Positions 43,494 through 52,851 are shown, counted from the stretch's first letter. The stretch is 64,000 nt of DNA from Citrobacter freundii ATCC 8090 = MTCC 1658 = NBRC 12681 (GCF_011064845.1 NZ_CP049015.1:1612001-1676000), one strand, 5' to 3'. A program made the numbers and translations. The notes: generated by a model not told the origin, from the letters alone.

Positions 43494-44167
43494 GACTCCA
43501 GACTCCTTTGCGTTAAACCTTGCAGAATAAGATCGATGTGACAGGTGATCGTTTGGTCAATCAGCGCGGTTTTATCCTCATCAAATTGTGACCAGCCCGT
43601 ACGCAACAGAATGGTTTCTTTCCCCAGACGAAAAGCCAGCACCTCGCCGAGTATGGCGTGGGTATGCAGAATCATTTGGGTATCGTTGGCATCGCCGCCG
43701 GTATAGGCGGCAATCAGGCGCGTCAGGTGTGTATGCAGCGGATTGATAACCTGGTCGTGCACCAGTTGATAAGCCGCAGTGGGGGAAAGCTGTTCACGCG
43801 AGATAAATTTGCTCAGGTTAACGGTGTCGTCCTGGGTTAACAGCATGATCATATTTTTGCAGGCGCGCAGGATCAGTTCACGCATCGCGCCACGATCCGG
43901 TTCTGGCTGAGCGAATAAACGCTCGGCCTCTGCAGCGTGCGGACGAAACTGTGAGCCGATAAAATCTGCAATCCACTGGGCGCAGGCGAGATATAAATCC
44001 TCTTTTGAGCCAAAATAGTAGGTGATAGCCGCAATGTTTTGCCCGGCCTGTGCAGCGATATCGCGCGTCGTGGCGTGCAGACCATACTCGCCGAATTGTG
44101 CCAATGCGGCGGCAATGAGCTGGTTCTTCGCCTGTTCACCTTTGGTTGTCATGGTGGGTGTATTCAT
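43490..44167 (-). CDS. cecR: CecR (YbiH), TetR-family repressor
   Basis: The 225-residue protein has a TetR helix-turn-helix ([28 protein letters not shown], spanning about residues 32-59) and a C-terminal ligand domain. E. coli CecR controls ybhGFSR and rhlE and affects sensitivity to cefoperazone and chloramphenicol. It is first in the cecR-ybhGFSR operon, overlapping ybhG by four bases. A 26-bp perfect palindrome 12 bp upstream of its start is its evident operator. Confidence 0.94.
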   Translation of the reverse strand: MNTPTMTTKGEQAKNQLIAAALAQFGEYGLHATTRDIAAQAGQNIAAITYYFGSKEDLYLACAQWIADFIGSQFRPHAAEAERLFAQPEPDRGAMRELILRACKNMIMLLTQDDTVNLSKFISREQLSPTAAYQLVHDQVINPLHTHLTRLIAAYTGGDANDTQMILHTHAILGEVLAFRLGKETILLRTGWSQFDEDKTALIDQTITCHIDLILQGLTQRSLES

Positions 44168-44179
44168 GGCACGACTCTG

Positions 44180-44205
44180 ATCTTAATCAATCGATTGATT
44201 AAGAT
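44180..44205. promoter_or_regulatory. CecR operator: 26-bp perfect palindrome between cecR and rhlE
   Basis: The left arm ATCTTAATCAATC (44180-44192) is followed immediately by its exact reverse complement GATTGATTAAGAT (44193-44205). It sits just upstream of cecR and 183 bp before rhlE, suiting autoregulation and possibly rhlE control. Confidence 0.88.
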
Positions 44206-44388
44206 TATGACTGATGTGCAGCCTTGTCCAGTCCGGACGGTTATTTTCCAGTGAAGGGATAATTTATGCGGCACATCACAAAAACTGCTACACTCCGCCC
44301 CTTCATGACATTGTGGTTTTTGTCATCTCTATTGTATGTATCTCCCTGAAAACGACACCGGTAACGGTCAGGGCGGTTCGGAGTTGTT

Positions 44389-45735
44389 ATGTCTTTTGAT
44401 TCCCTTGGTTTAAACCCTGAAATTTTACGTGCCGTTGCCGAGCAGGGTTACCGTGAACCTACCCCTATTCAGCAGCAGGCTATTCCTGCCGTGCTGGAAG
44501 GCCGCGATCTGATGGCCAGCGCCCAGACCGGTACGGGGAAAACGGCAGGTTTTACCCTGCCGCTGTTGCAGCACCTGATTACCAATCAGCCGCATGGTAA
44601 AAGCCGTCGTCCGGTTCGTGCGCTGATCCTCACGCCAACCCGTGAACTGGCGGCTCAGATTGGCGAAAACGTCCGTGATTATAGTAAGTATCTGAATATT
44701 CGCTCGCTGGTGGTCTTCGGCGGCGTCAGCATTAACCCGCAGATGATGAAACTGCGTGGCGGTGTGGATGTACTGATTGCCACCCCAGGTCGTTTGCTCG
44801 ATCTGGAGCATCAGAATGCGGTAAAACTGGATCAGGTGGAGATCCTGGTACTGGATGAAGCTGACCGCATGCTGGATATGGGTTTTATTCACGATATTCG
44901 TCGCGTTCTGGCAAAACTGCCGGCAAAACGTCAGAACCTGCTGTTCTCGGCAACGTTCTCTGATGACATTAAGTCGCTGGCCGAAAAACTGCTGCATAAC
45001 CCGCTGGAAATCGAAGTGGCACGTCGTAATACCGCGTCCGAGCAGGTAACTCAGCACGTTCATTTCGTCGATAAAAAACGTAAACGCGAACTGTTGTCAC
45101 AGATGATTGGTCAGGGCAACTGGCAGCAGGTGCTGGTGTTTACCCGTACCAAACATGGCGCGAACCATCTGGCAGAACAGCTGAATAAAGACGGCATCCG
45201 CAGTGCGGCAATCCACGGCAATAAATCTCAGGGGGCGCGTACACGTGCGCTGGCTGATTTTAAATCCGGTGATATTCGCGTGCTGGTAGCGACCGATATT
45301 GCCGCGCGTGGTCTGGACATTGAAGAGTTACCGCACGTGGTGAACTACGAGCTGCCAAACGTCCCAGAAGATTATGTGCACCGTATTGGTCGTACCGGGC
45401 GTGCCGCCGCTACTGGCGAAGCGTTGTCTCTGGTGTGCGTCGATGAACACAAGCTGCTGCGTGACATCGAGAAGCTGCTGAAAAAAGAGATCCCGCGTAT
45501 TGCAACGCCAGGCTATGAGCCAGATCCCTCCATTAAAGCTGAGCCGATCCAGAATGGTCGCCAGCAGCGTGGCGGCGGTGGTGGTCGCGGGCAGGGCGGA
45601 GCAGGGCGTGGCCAGCAGCCGCGTCGTCAGGATGGCGGTGCGCCAAAAGCGAAGCCGCGTAATGGCGAAGGCAAACCGGCAGGCGATAAGCCTCGTCCGC
45701 CGCGCCGTCCGCGCAAACCGTCTTCCGCCCAGTAA
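44389..45735 (+). CDS. rhlE: RhlE, DEAD-box RNA helicase
   Basis: The 448-residue helicase has the Q motif ([11 protein letters not shown]), Walker A AQTGTGKT near residue 44, DEAD box [10 protein letters not shown] near 155, SAT motif FSATFSDD and HRIGRTGRA near 330. The last 65 residues are a low-complexity Gly/Arg/Pro/Lys tail typical of RhlE and used for RNA binding. It works in ribosome assembly and RNA turnover. It is divergent from cecR. Confidence 0.97.
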   Translation: MSFDSLGLNPEILRAVAEQGYREPTPIQQQAIPAVLEGRDLMASAQTGTGKTAGFTLPLLQHLITNQPHGKSRRPVRALILTPTRELAAQIGENVRDYSKYLNIRSLVVFGGVSINPQMMKLRGGVDVLIATPGRLLDLEHQNAVKLDQVEILVLDEADRMLDMGFIHDIRRVLAKLPAKRQNLLFSATFSDDIKSLAEKLLHNPLEIEVARRNTASEQVTQHVHFVDKKRKRELLSQMIGQGNWQQVLVFTRTKHGANHLAEQLNKDGIRSAAIHGNKSQGARTRALADFKSGDIRVLVATDIAARGLDIEELPHVVNYELPNVPEDYVHRIGRTGRAAATGEALSLVCVDEHKLLRDIEKLLKKEIPRIATPGYEPDPSIKAEPIQNGRQQRGGGGGRGQGGAGRGQQPRRQDGGAPKAKPRNGEGKPAGDKPRPPRRPRKPSSAQ

Positions 45736-45768
45736 TTCACCTTGCTGTCTGGCAGTATAAACACGCTA

Positions 45769-45795
45769 TCCGGTCTACACAGGGTGTAGGCCGGA
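45769..45795. repeat. REP-like hairpin between rhlE and the GntR gene
   Basis: TCCGGTCTACAC (45769-45780) pairs with GTGTAGGCCGGA (45784-45795) around AGG, with one G-T pair. It lies between convergent genes and may end transcription or stabilise messages. Confidence 0.65.
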
Positions 45796-45803
45796 CAGGT
45801 CAA

Positions 45804-46538
45804 TCACTCCCCCGAACTTTGCGATTTCAGCACGATTGAGCAGGTATATCGTCCTGCCGGGTGAATCGAAATCGTCGTCTCAAATACTTTCCCGTCCCTG
45901 TCCAGATAACGACGCACAATTCTCATCGCTGGCGAATCAGGCGCTACGTTGAGGATCTTTGCCACCTTTTTGGGCACACCGACAGCCGTAATAGTCTGAT
46001 GCACCTCATGGCTTTTGATGCCGTAATGCGTTTCGATCAAGTCGCTGATTAATGAGTGTGGATCGTCACGGATGTAGGTGCGCAGTTTAGCGTAATCCGT
46101 GCTGGCATAGCTGTCCGTCCAGCAGATCGGTGCGTCGGGGTTGTGCGCATCTTCGCGAGTACTGGCAATGTGCAGCCAGCGGGAACCTGGCGGGCAGCCA
46201 ATCATCTGGGACAGCTCGATGTCCGCCACAATCTCATCGATTTTCTTGATGACGCGCAGATTGTTTTTGGCCAGCAGCAACAGATCCTCAAGATGCGATA
46301 GCGGGTGATTGACACCGTTAGCCTTAGGTTCGCAAACGCGAGTTCCCGCGCCTTTACGCCGTGAAATCAGACCTTGCTCTGTTAATTCCCTCAACGCCTC
46401 ACGCATGGTGTGGCGGCTGACCTGCCATGTTTCGCACAGTTCCATTTCCGTTGGAAACAGCGATCCGGGGGCAAAGGTCCCCACCGAAATTTGCTGCGCC
46501 AGTTCACGTGCTATTCGCTTGTACAGAGATTCTTTCAT
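45804..46538 (-). CDS. GntR/HutC-type regulator of the lyase-transporter cassette
   Basis: The 244-residue protein has a GntR winged helix (PTEMELCETWQVSRHTMREAL, about residues 29-49) followed by a UTRA ligand-binding domain (about 90-240; PAMRIVRRYLDRDGKVFETTIS). It is transcribed away from the lyase-transporter pair across a 202-bp gap that contains a perfect 15-bp-arm palindrome and two related sites. It most likely represses the divergent operon and itself, with an imported carboxylate as inducer. No named orthologue is recognised. It is not at this position in E. coli. Confidence 0.85.
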   Translation of the reverse strand: MKESLYKRIARELAQQISVGTFAPGSLFPTEMELCETWQVSRHTMREALRELTEQGLISRRKGAGTRVCEPKANGVNHPLSHLEDLLLLAKNNLRVIKKIDEIVADIELSQMIGCPPGSRWLHIASTREDAHNPDAPICWTDSYASTDYAKLRTYIRDDPHSLISDLIETHYGIKSHEVHQTITAVGVPKKVAKILNVAPDSPAMRIVRRYLDRDGKVFETTISIHPAGRYTCSIVLKSQSSGE

Positions 46539-46556
46539 CGCGGTTTCATCAAAATA

Positions 46557-46578
46557 TTAGTGATCTTTATCACGAAAA
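46557..46578. promoter_or_regulatory. Candidate CRP site in the GntR-lyase gap
   Basis: GTGAT (46560-46564) and ATCAC (46569-46573) form a perfect inverted repeat around CTTT, in the TGA-N6-TCA spacing of CRP sites. It lies between the divergent genes, about 165 bp before the lyase start. Catabolite control is inferred. Confidence 0.5.
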
Positions 46579-46617
46579 TTTGTACGGACTATTCCCTACA
46601 TTTCTTATGAATACTAT

Positions 46618-46649
46618 AAATGTCCGTACATTCAAATGTACGGACATTT
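46618..46649. promoter_or_regulatory. GntR-type operator with 15-bp perfect arms, plus flanking partial copies
   Basis: AAATGTCCGTACATT (46618-46632) and AATGTACGGACATTT (46635-46649) are exact inverted copies separated by CA. Related partial sites flank it: TTTGTACGGACT at 46579-46590 and the palindrome ATGTCTGGACAT at 46654-46665. Arrangement suggests cooperative binding by the adjacent GntR protein. Confidence 0.75.
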
Positions 46650-46740
46650 AATTATGTCTGGACATTGTGTCGGCGTTTGAATATCTAAAAAACGACCGTA
46701 AACACGCATCTTATCACTATCAGATTTTCCAGGGGGATTT

Positions 46741-48093
46741 ATGGCTTCGAATGTACTTGATTCTGTTCTGTTCAGGGATTCTTTCGGCACACCGGCGATG
46801 CGCGCGGTGTTTGACGATCGCGAGCTGGTACGCAAATACGTGGAAGTGGAAGTGGCATTAGCTAAAGCCCAGGCACGCTGCGGTGTGATACCTGAGGCTG
46901 CGGCGCAGGAAATTGCTGAAAAATGTAATGCCGATACGCTCGATTTTGATTTATTACGCCATGAAACCGAAATCGTGGGTTATCCGATCCTACCGCTGGT
47001 GCACCAGATTTCTAAACAGGCTGGCGAGTCCGGCGGCTATGTGCACTGGGGGGCAACCACTCAGGACATTATGGACACTGCTGTAGTCCTGCAAATTCGT
47101 GATGCTTTTGCGCTCATTGAGTCCGATATGGACAAACTTCGTGCAACGCTGGCCGATCTCTCACGCCGTTATCGTGATACGCCGATGGCCGGGAGAACCC
47201 ATTTGCAGCAGGCTCTGCCAGTGACCTTCGGTTATAAAACAGCCATCTGGCTAGATATGTTTGAACGTCACGCGGAACGTCTGACTCAGGCGCGTCCTCG
47301 TGTATTGGTCGGCGAGTTTGCGGGTGCCGCCGGTACGCTGGCATCGCTGGGGGATAAAGGGCTGGCGGTACAAAAAGCGATGATGGAAGAGCTTGGGCTG
47401 AATATCCCAACGTCCACATGGCATGTTGCGCGTGATGGTTTCGCCGAGGCGGTGAATCTGTTAGCGGTGATTACCGGGTCGCTGGGCAAGATTGCCTACG
47501 ACGTAATGCTGCTGGCAGCAAACGAGTTTGGTGAGCTGTATGAGCCGTTTGTTAAAGGACGCGGTGCCAGCAGTACTATGCCGCAGAAACGCAACCCTAT
47601 TTCCAGCGAGTTAATGCTGGCCTGTGCCAAAGGCGTTCGCCAACAGGCAGGGCTGATGCTTGATGCAATGGTGCAAGATCTGGAGCGTGCAACCGGGCCG
47701 TGGCATGCCGAATGGATTGCTATCCCGGAGAGTTTCGTTCTCAGCGCGGGGGCATTGCATCAGGCTAACTTTATGCTGGCGGGGCTGGTGGTCGATGAAG
47801 CGGCGATGAAACGTAACCTCGGTATGACCAACGGATTGATTGTGGCTGAAGCGGTCATGATGGGGTTGGCTCCGTACATTGGTCGTCAGGATGCGCATGA
47901 TGTGGTGTACGACGCTTGCCGCATCGTCAACGAACAAGGCGGGCGATTAGCGGACGTGCTGAATGCGATGCCATCTGTCTCGGAACGACTTGACCCGCAG
48001 TTGATTGAAGAACTGACCGACCCGGCAAATTACCTTGGAATGGCGCCAGCAATGGTGGATCAGGTATTAGCGAGATATATGTCGCGGAAATGA
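46741..48093 (+). CDS. Class II fumarase/aspartase-superfamily lyase, PcaB/adenylosuccinate-lyase-like
   Basis: The 450-residue protein has the three conserved regions of the superfamily: an N-terminal VEVEVALAKAQARCGVIP, HWGATTQDIMDTA near residue 102, and the mobile-loop signature GASSTMPQKRNP (residues 275-286; catalytic-loop Ser277/Ser278). It most resembles 3-carboxy-cis,cis-muconate cycloisomerase (PcaB) and adenylosuccinate lyase. No protocatechuate or purine genes are nearby, so neither role is supported. It shares an apparent operon with a DASS carboxylate transporter, so a C-N or C-O lyase or epimerase acting on an imported dicarboxylate adduct is the best inference. The ATG at 46741 follows CAGGGGG. 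Confidence 0.82.
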   Translation: MASNVLDSVLFRDSFGTPAMRAVFDDRELVRKYVEVEVALAKAQARCGVIPEAAAQEIAEKCNADTLDFDLLRHETEIVGYPILPLVHQISKQAGESGGYVHWGATTQDIMDTAVVLQIRDAFALIESDMDKLRATLADLSRRYRDTPMAGRTHLQQALPVTFGYKTAIWLDMFERHAERLTQARPRVLVGEFAGAAGTLASLGDKGLAVQKAMMEELGLNIPTSTWHVARDGFAEAVNLLAVITGSLGKIAYDVMLLAANEFGELYEPFVKGRGASSTMPQKRNPISSELMLACAKGVRQQAGLMLDAMVQDLERATGPWHAEWIAIPESFVLSAGALHQANFMLAGLVVDEAAMKRNLGMTNGLIVAEAVMMGLAPYIGRQDAHDVVYDACRIVNEQGGRLADVLNAMPSVSERLDPQLIEELTDPANYLGMAPAMVDQVLARYMSRK

Positions 48094-48126
48094 ACGCTCT
48101 TGGGCTAACGGAATAAGGATATTTTT

Positions 48127-49548
48127 ATGTCAAAAAATTCTGCCACGGGAAAATCCATTCTCTCGTTCCTGATACCGCTGGCGATAGGCGCGATCATTTG
48201 GTTTTATCCCGTACCTGCTGGTCTGACGCCTCAGGCCTGGCATATGTTCGCGATATTTGCCGCGACCATAGCCGCGATTCTTACCCAGCCGCTCCCTTCG
48301 GGGGCGGTGATGTTGATTGCACTTTGCGTGGTAATTTTCACCAAAACGTTGCCAGAGGCAAAAGCATTGTCAGGTTTTGCATCCGGTACAGTATGGCTCA
48401 TTTTCTGTGCCTACGTCTTGTCTCTGGGTTTTGTAACCTCGGGATTGGGGAAACGTATTGCGTATAAAATGTTATCGCTCTTTGGTGGCAGCAGCCTGGG
48501 TATCGCTTACTCACTGGGGGTTTCCGATCTGATTATGGCCCCGGCAATGCCATCAGTAACCGCGCGTTCCGGGGGGATTATTTTCCCTATCACTCGTTCC
48601 ATCAATGATGTATTGGGCTCAGCGCCGGGGGCAACGGGCAAGCGTATCGGCGATTTCTTAACCATGGTGTGCTTCCAGTTTACGCCGATTACCGGGGCAA
48701 TATTTCTCACCGGGATGGCGGCGAATCCGCTGGTAGCGAGTCTGGCGAAATCGTCATTAGGAATAGAGATAACCTGGGGCGGATGGTTTATTTCCGCAGT
48801 GGTTCCTGCGATGGTCTGTTTCTGCCTGATGCCGCTATTGGTTTATAAATTATTGGATCCCGAGCTTAAGCGTACGCCGGAGGCGAAAGCGATGGGCAAA
48901 CAGGCCCTCGGTGAGCTCGGTTCGATGAGCAGCAATGAGAAAAAGGTCGCGTTTGGTTTTGTGCTGGCATTGGTTGGTTGGGGGACCAGCTTGATTACGG
49001 GATTGTCTGCCACATCTGTCGGGCTGGGATTGGCTGCGTATCTGTTTGCCTCGGGCGCTGTTAGCTGGAAAAGTTTGCTTAATGACCACGCCGCCTGGGA
49101 TACGGTGATCTGGTTTAGCGTCATTATTAGTCTGGCGACAGGGCTTGCCGATCTGGGTTTTATTAAATGGATGACCATAAAGTTAGGCAGCGGTATTCAG
49201 GGTTTTGGCGCGATCGAGTCCTTTATTGTGTTGGGGATCCTTTACATTTACGTCCATTATCTCTTCGCTACGGCGACCGGGCATGTGGCTGCGCTGTATG
49301 CCCCTTTCGCGGCCACGGCGATCGCTGCGGGAGCACCGCCGATGATGGTGGCTATTTGCTTCGGTATCTTTAGTAACCTGATGTGGGGGAATACCGAGTA
49401 TGGTGGTGGACCTGGCCCCATTTATTTTGCCCAGGGCTATTTTGAACGACCGCGCTTTTACAAAATTAACCTCTGTGTGGTGACGGCAAATGTGATCATC
49501 ATTTTTGCCGTGGGCATGCTGTGGTGGAAGCTGTTGGGATACTATTAA
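48127..49548 (+). CDS. DASS/CitT-family carboxylate transporter
   Basis: The 473-residue membrane protein has about 12 hydrophobic segments and is a paralogue of YbhI in this window. Shared family motifs are SGTVWLIFCAYVLSLGF near residue 85, APAMPSVTARSGGIIFPI near 139, and SNLMWGNTEYGGGPGPIYFA near 416. Such proteins exchange or co-import di- and tricarboxylates. It lies 33 bp after the lyase with its own ribosome site (AATAAGGA), so lyase and transporter are probably one operon. The substrate is unknown. Not at this locus in E. coli. Confidence 0.85.
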   Translation: MSKNSATGKSILSFLIPLAIGAIIWFYPVPAGLTPQAWHMFAIFAATIAAILTQPLPSGAVMLIALCVVIFTKTLPEAKALSGFASGTVWLIFCAYVLSLGFVTSGLGKRIAYKMLSLFGGSSLGIAYSLGVSDLIMAPAMPSVTARSGGIIFPITRSINDVLGSAPGATGKRIGDFLTMVCFQFTPITGAIFLTGMAANPLVASLAKSSLGIEITWGGWFISAVVPAMVCFCLMPLLVYKLLDPELKRTPEAKAMGKQALGELGSMSSNEKKVAFGFVLALVGWGTSLITGLSATSVGLGLAAYLFASGAVSWKSLLNDHAAWDTVIWFSVIISLATGLADLGFIKWMTIKLGSGIQGFGAIESFIVLGILYIYVHYLFATATGHVAALYAPFAATAIAAGAPPMMVAICFGIFSNLMWGNTEYGGGPGPIYFAQGYFERPRFYKINLCVVTANVIIIFAVGMLWWKLLGYY

Positions 49549-49668
49549 ACGTCAGTGAATTATTGGCCGGACAGGACTCGAACAGCCGTCCGGCCAGGAA
49601 AAATGAATTGCGAAACGCTTTCCAGAATGGGGGAAAAAGGTACATCCAGGGCCTGAAATGTGCCACAA

Positions 49669-49688
49669 TAGTGGCTGTTTATACAGTA
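49669..49688. promoter_or_regulatory. LexA box upstream of dinG
   Basis: TAGTGGCTGTTTATACAGTA resembles the E. coli dinG site (TTG-N10-CAG); here the left half is GTG rather than TTG. It ends 14 bp before the dinG start. Confidence 0.75.
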
Positions 49689-49702
49689 TTTCAGGTTTTC
49701 TC

Positions 49703-51853
49703 ATGGCACTAACGGCCGCGTTAAAAGCGCAAATCGCCGCCTGGTATAAGGCGCTTCAGGAACAGATCCCCGACTTTATCCCCCGTGCGCCGCAGCGGCA
49801 GATGATTGCTGACGTCGCGAAAACGCTGGCAGGTGAAGAAGGGCGGCATCTGGCGATTGAAGCGCCGACCGGGGTGGGGAAAACTCTGTCGTATCTGATT
49901 CCCGGTATTGCCATTGCGCGTGAAGAGCAAAAAACGCTGGTGGTCAGCACCGCCAACGTCGCTTTGCAGGATCAGATCTACAGCAAAGATTTACCGCTGC
50001 TGCGCAAAATTATCCCTGACCTGCGTTTTACCGCCGCGTTTGGTCGCGGACGCTATGTCTGCCCGCGTAACTTAGCGGCGCTGGCCAGTACTGAACCCAA
50101 TCAGCAGGATCTGCTGGCTTTTCTCGACGATGACCTAACGCCCAACAACCAGGAAGAACAAAAGCGCTGCGCCAGGTTAAAAGGCGATCTCGACAGCTAC
50201 AAGTGGGACGGGCTGCGCGATCACACCGATATCGCCATTGACGACGGACTCTGGCAGCGTCTGAGCACCGATAAAGCTAGCTGTCTGAATCGCAACTGTC
50301 ACTACTACCGTGAGTGCCCTTTTTTTGTCGCCCGTCGGGAGATTCAGGAAGCTGAAGTGGTGGTGGCTAATCATGCGCTGGTGATGGCGGCGATGGAAAG
50401 CGAAGCCGTTTTGCCGGAGCCGAAAAACTTGTTGCTGGTACTTGATGAAGGCCACCATTTGCCGGATGTCGCGCGCGATGCGCTGGAGATGAGCGCGGAA
50501 ATCAGCGCCCCCTGGTATCGGCTCCAGTTGGATCTGTTTTGCAAATTAGTGGCGACCTGTCTGGAACAGTTTCGCCCGAAAACCACGCCGCCGCTGGCGA
50601 ATGCCGAGCGTCTGAACGGTCACTGTGAAGAGCTGTATGAACTGATTTCATCGCTCAATAACATTCTTAATCTGTATATGCCTGCTACTCAGGAGGCGGA
50701 ACACCGCTTTGCGATGGGCGAACTGCCTGCAGAAGTGATGGAGATTTGTCAGCGTCTGGCAAAGCTTACGGAAATGCTACGCGGGCTGGCGGAACTGTTC
50801 CTCAACGATCTCAGCGAAAAAACCGGCACTCACGATATTGTGCGTCTGCATCGGGTTATTTTGCAGATGAACCGGGCGCTGGGCATGTTTGAGGCGCAAA
50901 GCAAACTGTGGCGGCTGGCATCGCTCGCGCAGTCGTCAGGCGCGCCGGTGAGTAAATGGGCGACGCGCGAGGTGCGTGACGGGCAAATCCACATCTGGTT
51001 CCACTGCGTGGGGATCCGTGTGAGCGATCAGCTCGAACGACTGCTGTGGCGTAGCGTCCCGCATATTATTGTCACTTCCGCAACGCTGCGCTCGCTCAAC
51101 AGCTTCTCGCGTTTGCAGGAGATGAGTGGTCTGAAGGAAAAAGCAGGGGATCGGTTTGTTGCGCTGGATTCACCGTTTAATCACGTTGAACAGGGAAAAA
51201 TCGTCATTCCGCAGATGCGCTACGAACCGTTAATTGATAACGAAGAGCAGCATATCGCGGAAATGGCCGCCTATTTTCGCGAACAACTGGAAAGCAAAAA
51301 GCATCAGGGGATGCTGGTACTCTTTGCCAGCGGTCGGGCGATGCAGCGTTTTCTTGAGCATGTTACCGATCTGCGCCTGCTGTTGTTGGTGCAGGGCGAT
51401 CAGCCGCGCTATCGTCTGGTAGAGTTGCACCGCAAACGGGTGACCAACGGCGAGCGCAGCGTACTGGTTGGGCTGCAATCTTTCGCTGAAGGTCTGGACT
51501 TGAAAGGCGACCTGCTGACCCAGGTGCATATTCACAAAATTGCTTTTCCACCGATCGACAGCCCGGTGGTGATCACCGAGGGCGAGTGGTTGAAAAGCCT
51601 GAACCGCTACCCCTTCGAGGTGCAGAGCCTGCCCGCGGCGTCGTTCAATTTGATCCAGCAGGTTGGGCGACTCATCCGTAGCCATGGCTGCTGGGGAGAA
51701 GTGGTTATTTATGACAAACGTTTATTGACCAAAAACTATGGCAAGCGTTTACTGAACGCGTTACCCATATTTCCGATAGAGCAACCTGCTGTGCCAGACG
51801 TTATAGTAAAACCAAAAGAAAAAGCGAAACCCACGCGCCGCCGTCGGCGTTAA
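49703..51853 (+). CDS. dinG: DinG, SOS-induced ATP-dependent DNA helicase (iron-sulfur)
   Basis: The 716-residue XPD-like 5'-3' helicase unwinds R-loops, D-loops and forks. Walker A is EAPTGVGKT (Lys60). The iron-sulfur ligands include Cys120 (GRGRYVCPRN) and the C-X4-C-X5-C set in SCLNRNCHYYRECPFF. The DEAH-like box is LVLDEGHH, and motif VI is QQVGRLIRSHG. The ATG at 49703 gives the E. coli length. It is preceded by a LexA-type box and followed 29 bp later by ybiB. Confidence 0.97.
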   Translation: MALTAALKAQIAAWYKALQEQIPDFIPRAPQRQMIADVAKTLAGEEGRHLAIEAPTGVGKTLSYLIPGIAIAREEQKTLVVSTANVALQDQIYSKDLPLLRKIIPDLRFTAAFGRGRYVCPRNLAALASTEPNQQDLLAFLDDDLTPNNQEEQKRCARLKGDLDSYKWDGLRDHTDIAIDDGLWQRLSTDKASCLNRNCHYYRECPFFVARREIQEAEVVVANHALVMAAMESEAVLPEPKNLLLVLDEGHHLPDVARDALEMSAEISAPWYRLQLDLFCKLVATCLEQFRPKTTPPLANAERLNGHCEELYELISSLNNILNLYMPATQEAEHRFAMGELPAEVMEICQRLAKLTEMLRGLAELFLNDLSEKTGTHDIVRLHRVILQMNRALGMFEAQSKLWRLASLAQSSGAPVSKWATREVRDGQIHIWFHCVGIRVSDQLERLLWRSVPHIIVTSATLRSLNSFSRLQEMSGLKEKAGDRFVALDSPFNHVEQGKIVIPQMRYEPLIDNEEQHIAEMAAYFREQLESKKHQGMLVLFASGRAMQRFLEHVTDLRLLLLVQGDQPRYRLVELHRKRVTNGERSVLVGLQSFAEGLDLKGDLLTQVHIHKIAFPPIDSPVVITEGEWLKSLNRYPFEVQSLPAASFNLIQQVGRLIRSHGCWGEVVIYDKRLLTKNYGKRLLNALPIFPIEQPAVPDVIVKPKEKAKPTRRRRR

Positions 51854-51882
51854 CGATGCGAGCAACAGGCAAGGAGTTATCG

Positions 51883-52851
51883 ATGGATTACCGCAAAATC
51901 ATTAAAGAGATTGGGCGAGGAAAAAATCACGCGCGTGACCTGGACAAGGATACTGCTCGCGGACTGTATACCCATATGATGAACGGCGACGTACCTGACC
52001 TTGAGATGGGCGGGGTGCTGATTGCGCTACGTATTAAAGGCGAAGGCGAAGCGGAGATGCTGGGCTTTTACGAAGCGATGCAAAACCACACCATTCGCCT
52101 GACTCCGCCAGTAGCCAAACCCATGCCGATTGTCATTCCCAGCTACAATGGTGCACGCAAGCAGGCGAATTTGACGCCGCTGCTGGCGATTTTACTGCAT
52201 AAGCTCGGTTTCCCGGTAGTAGTGCACGGCGTCAGCGAGGATCCAACCCGCGTGCTGACAGAAACCATTTTTGAACTGATGGGGATTTCGCCAACGCTGC
52301 ATGCCGGGCAGGCGCAGGCAAAGCTGGATGGTCATCAGCCGGTGTTTATCCCGGTGAGCGCGCTGTGCCCTCCGCTGGAGAAACAGCTGGCGATGCGCTG
52401 GCGCATGGGCGTGCGTAACAGTGCGCACACGCTGGCTAAATTAGCCACGCCGTTTGCTGAAGATGCGGCGCTGCGTCTTTCCAGCGTGTCCCACCCGGAA
52501 TACGTCTCGCGTGTGGCGAAGTTCTTCGGCGATATCGGTGGGCGCGGCCTGTTGATGCATGGTACCGAGGGCGAAGTGTATGCCAACCCGCAGCGCTGCC
52601 CGCAGATAAGCCTGATAGATTCATCCGGTGTGCGAGTGTTACAGGACCGACAGAGCGAGATGCCTGACGAGCCAGTACCGCTGCCGGTGGCAAAAGATCC
52701 GGAAACCACCGCGCGCTGGATTGAGCGTTGTCTGGCTGGCAGTGAGCCGGTCCCGGCATCGTTGAAAATTCAGATGGCCTGCTGCCTGGTGGCAACCGGT
52801 GAATCCGCCTCGCTGGCCGAAGGACTTGCCCGCGTCGAGCAAAGTTTCTGA
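51883..52851 (+). CDS. ybiB: YbiB, TrpD2-type nucleic-acid-binding protein
   Basis: The 322-residue protein has the anthranilate phosphoribosyltransferase-like fold (RDLDKDTARGLYTHMMNGDVP, PIVIPSYNGARKQANLTPLLA, GGRGLLMHGTEGEVY). E. coli YbiB lacks TrpD activity and binds nucleic acid non-specifically. ATG 51883 follows AAGGAG. Its position just after dinG suggests SOS co-expression. It is two residues longer than the remembered E. coli protein. Confidence 0.93.
   Translation: MDYRKIIKEIGRGKNHARDLDKDTARGLYTHMMNGDVPDLEMGGVLIALRIKGEGEAEMLGFYEAMQNHTIRLTPPVAKPMPIVIPSYNGARKQANLTPLLAILLHKLGFPVVVHGVSEDPTRVLTETIFELMGISPTLHAGQAQAKLDGHQPVFIPVSALCPPLEKQLAMRWRMGVRNSAHTLAKLATPFAEDAALRLSSVSHPEYVSRVAKFFGDIGGRGLLMHGTEGEVYANPQRCPQISLIDSSGVRVLQDRQSEMPDEPVPLPVAKDPETTARWIERCLAGSEPVPASLKIQMACCLVATGESASLAEGLARVEQSF

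Noticed and set aside
45804..49548. Reading the lyase as PcaB (protocatechuate pathway) or PurB
   Set aside because: No other pca or pur genes are present, and the partner transporter and UTRA regulator fit neither; sequence likeness alone does not settle substrate.
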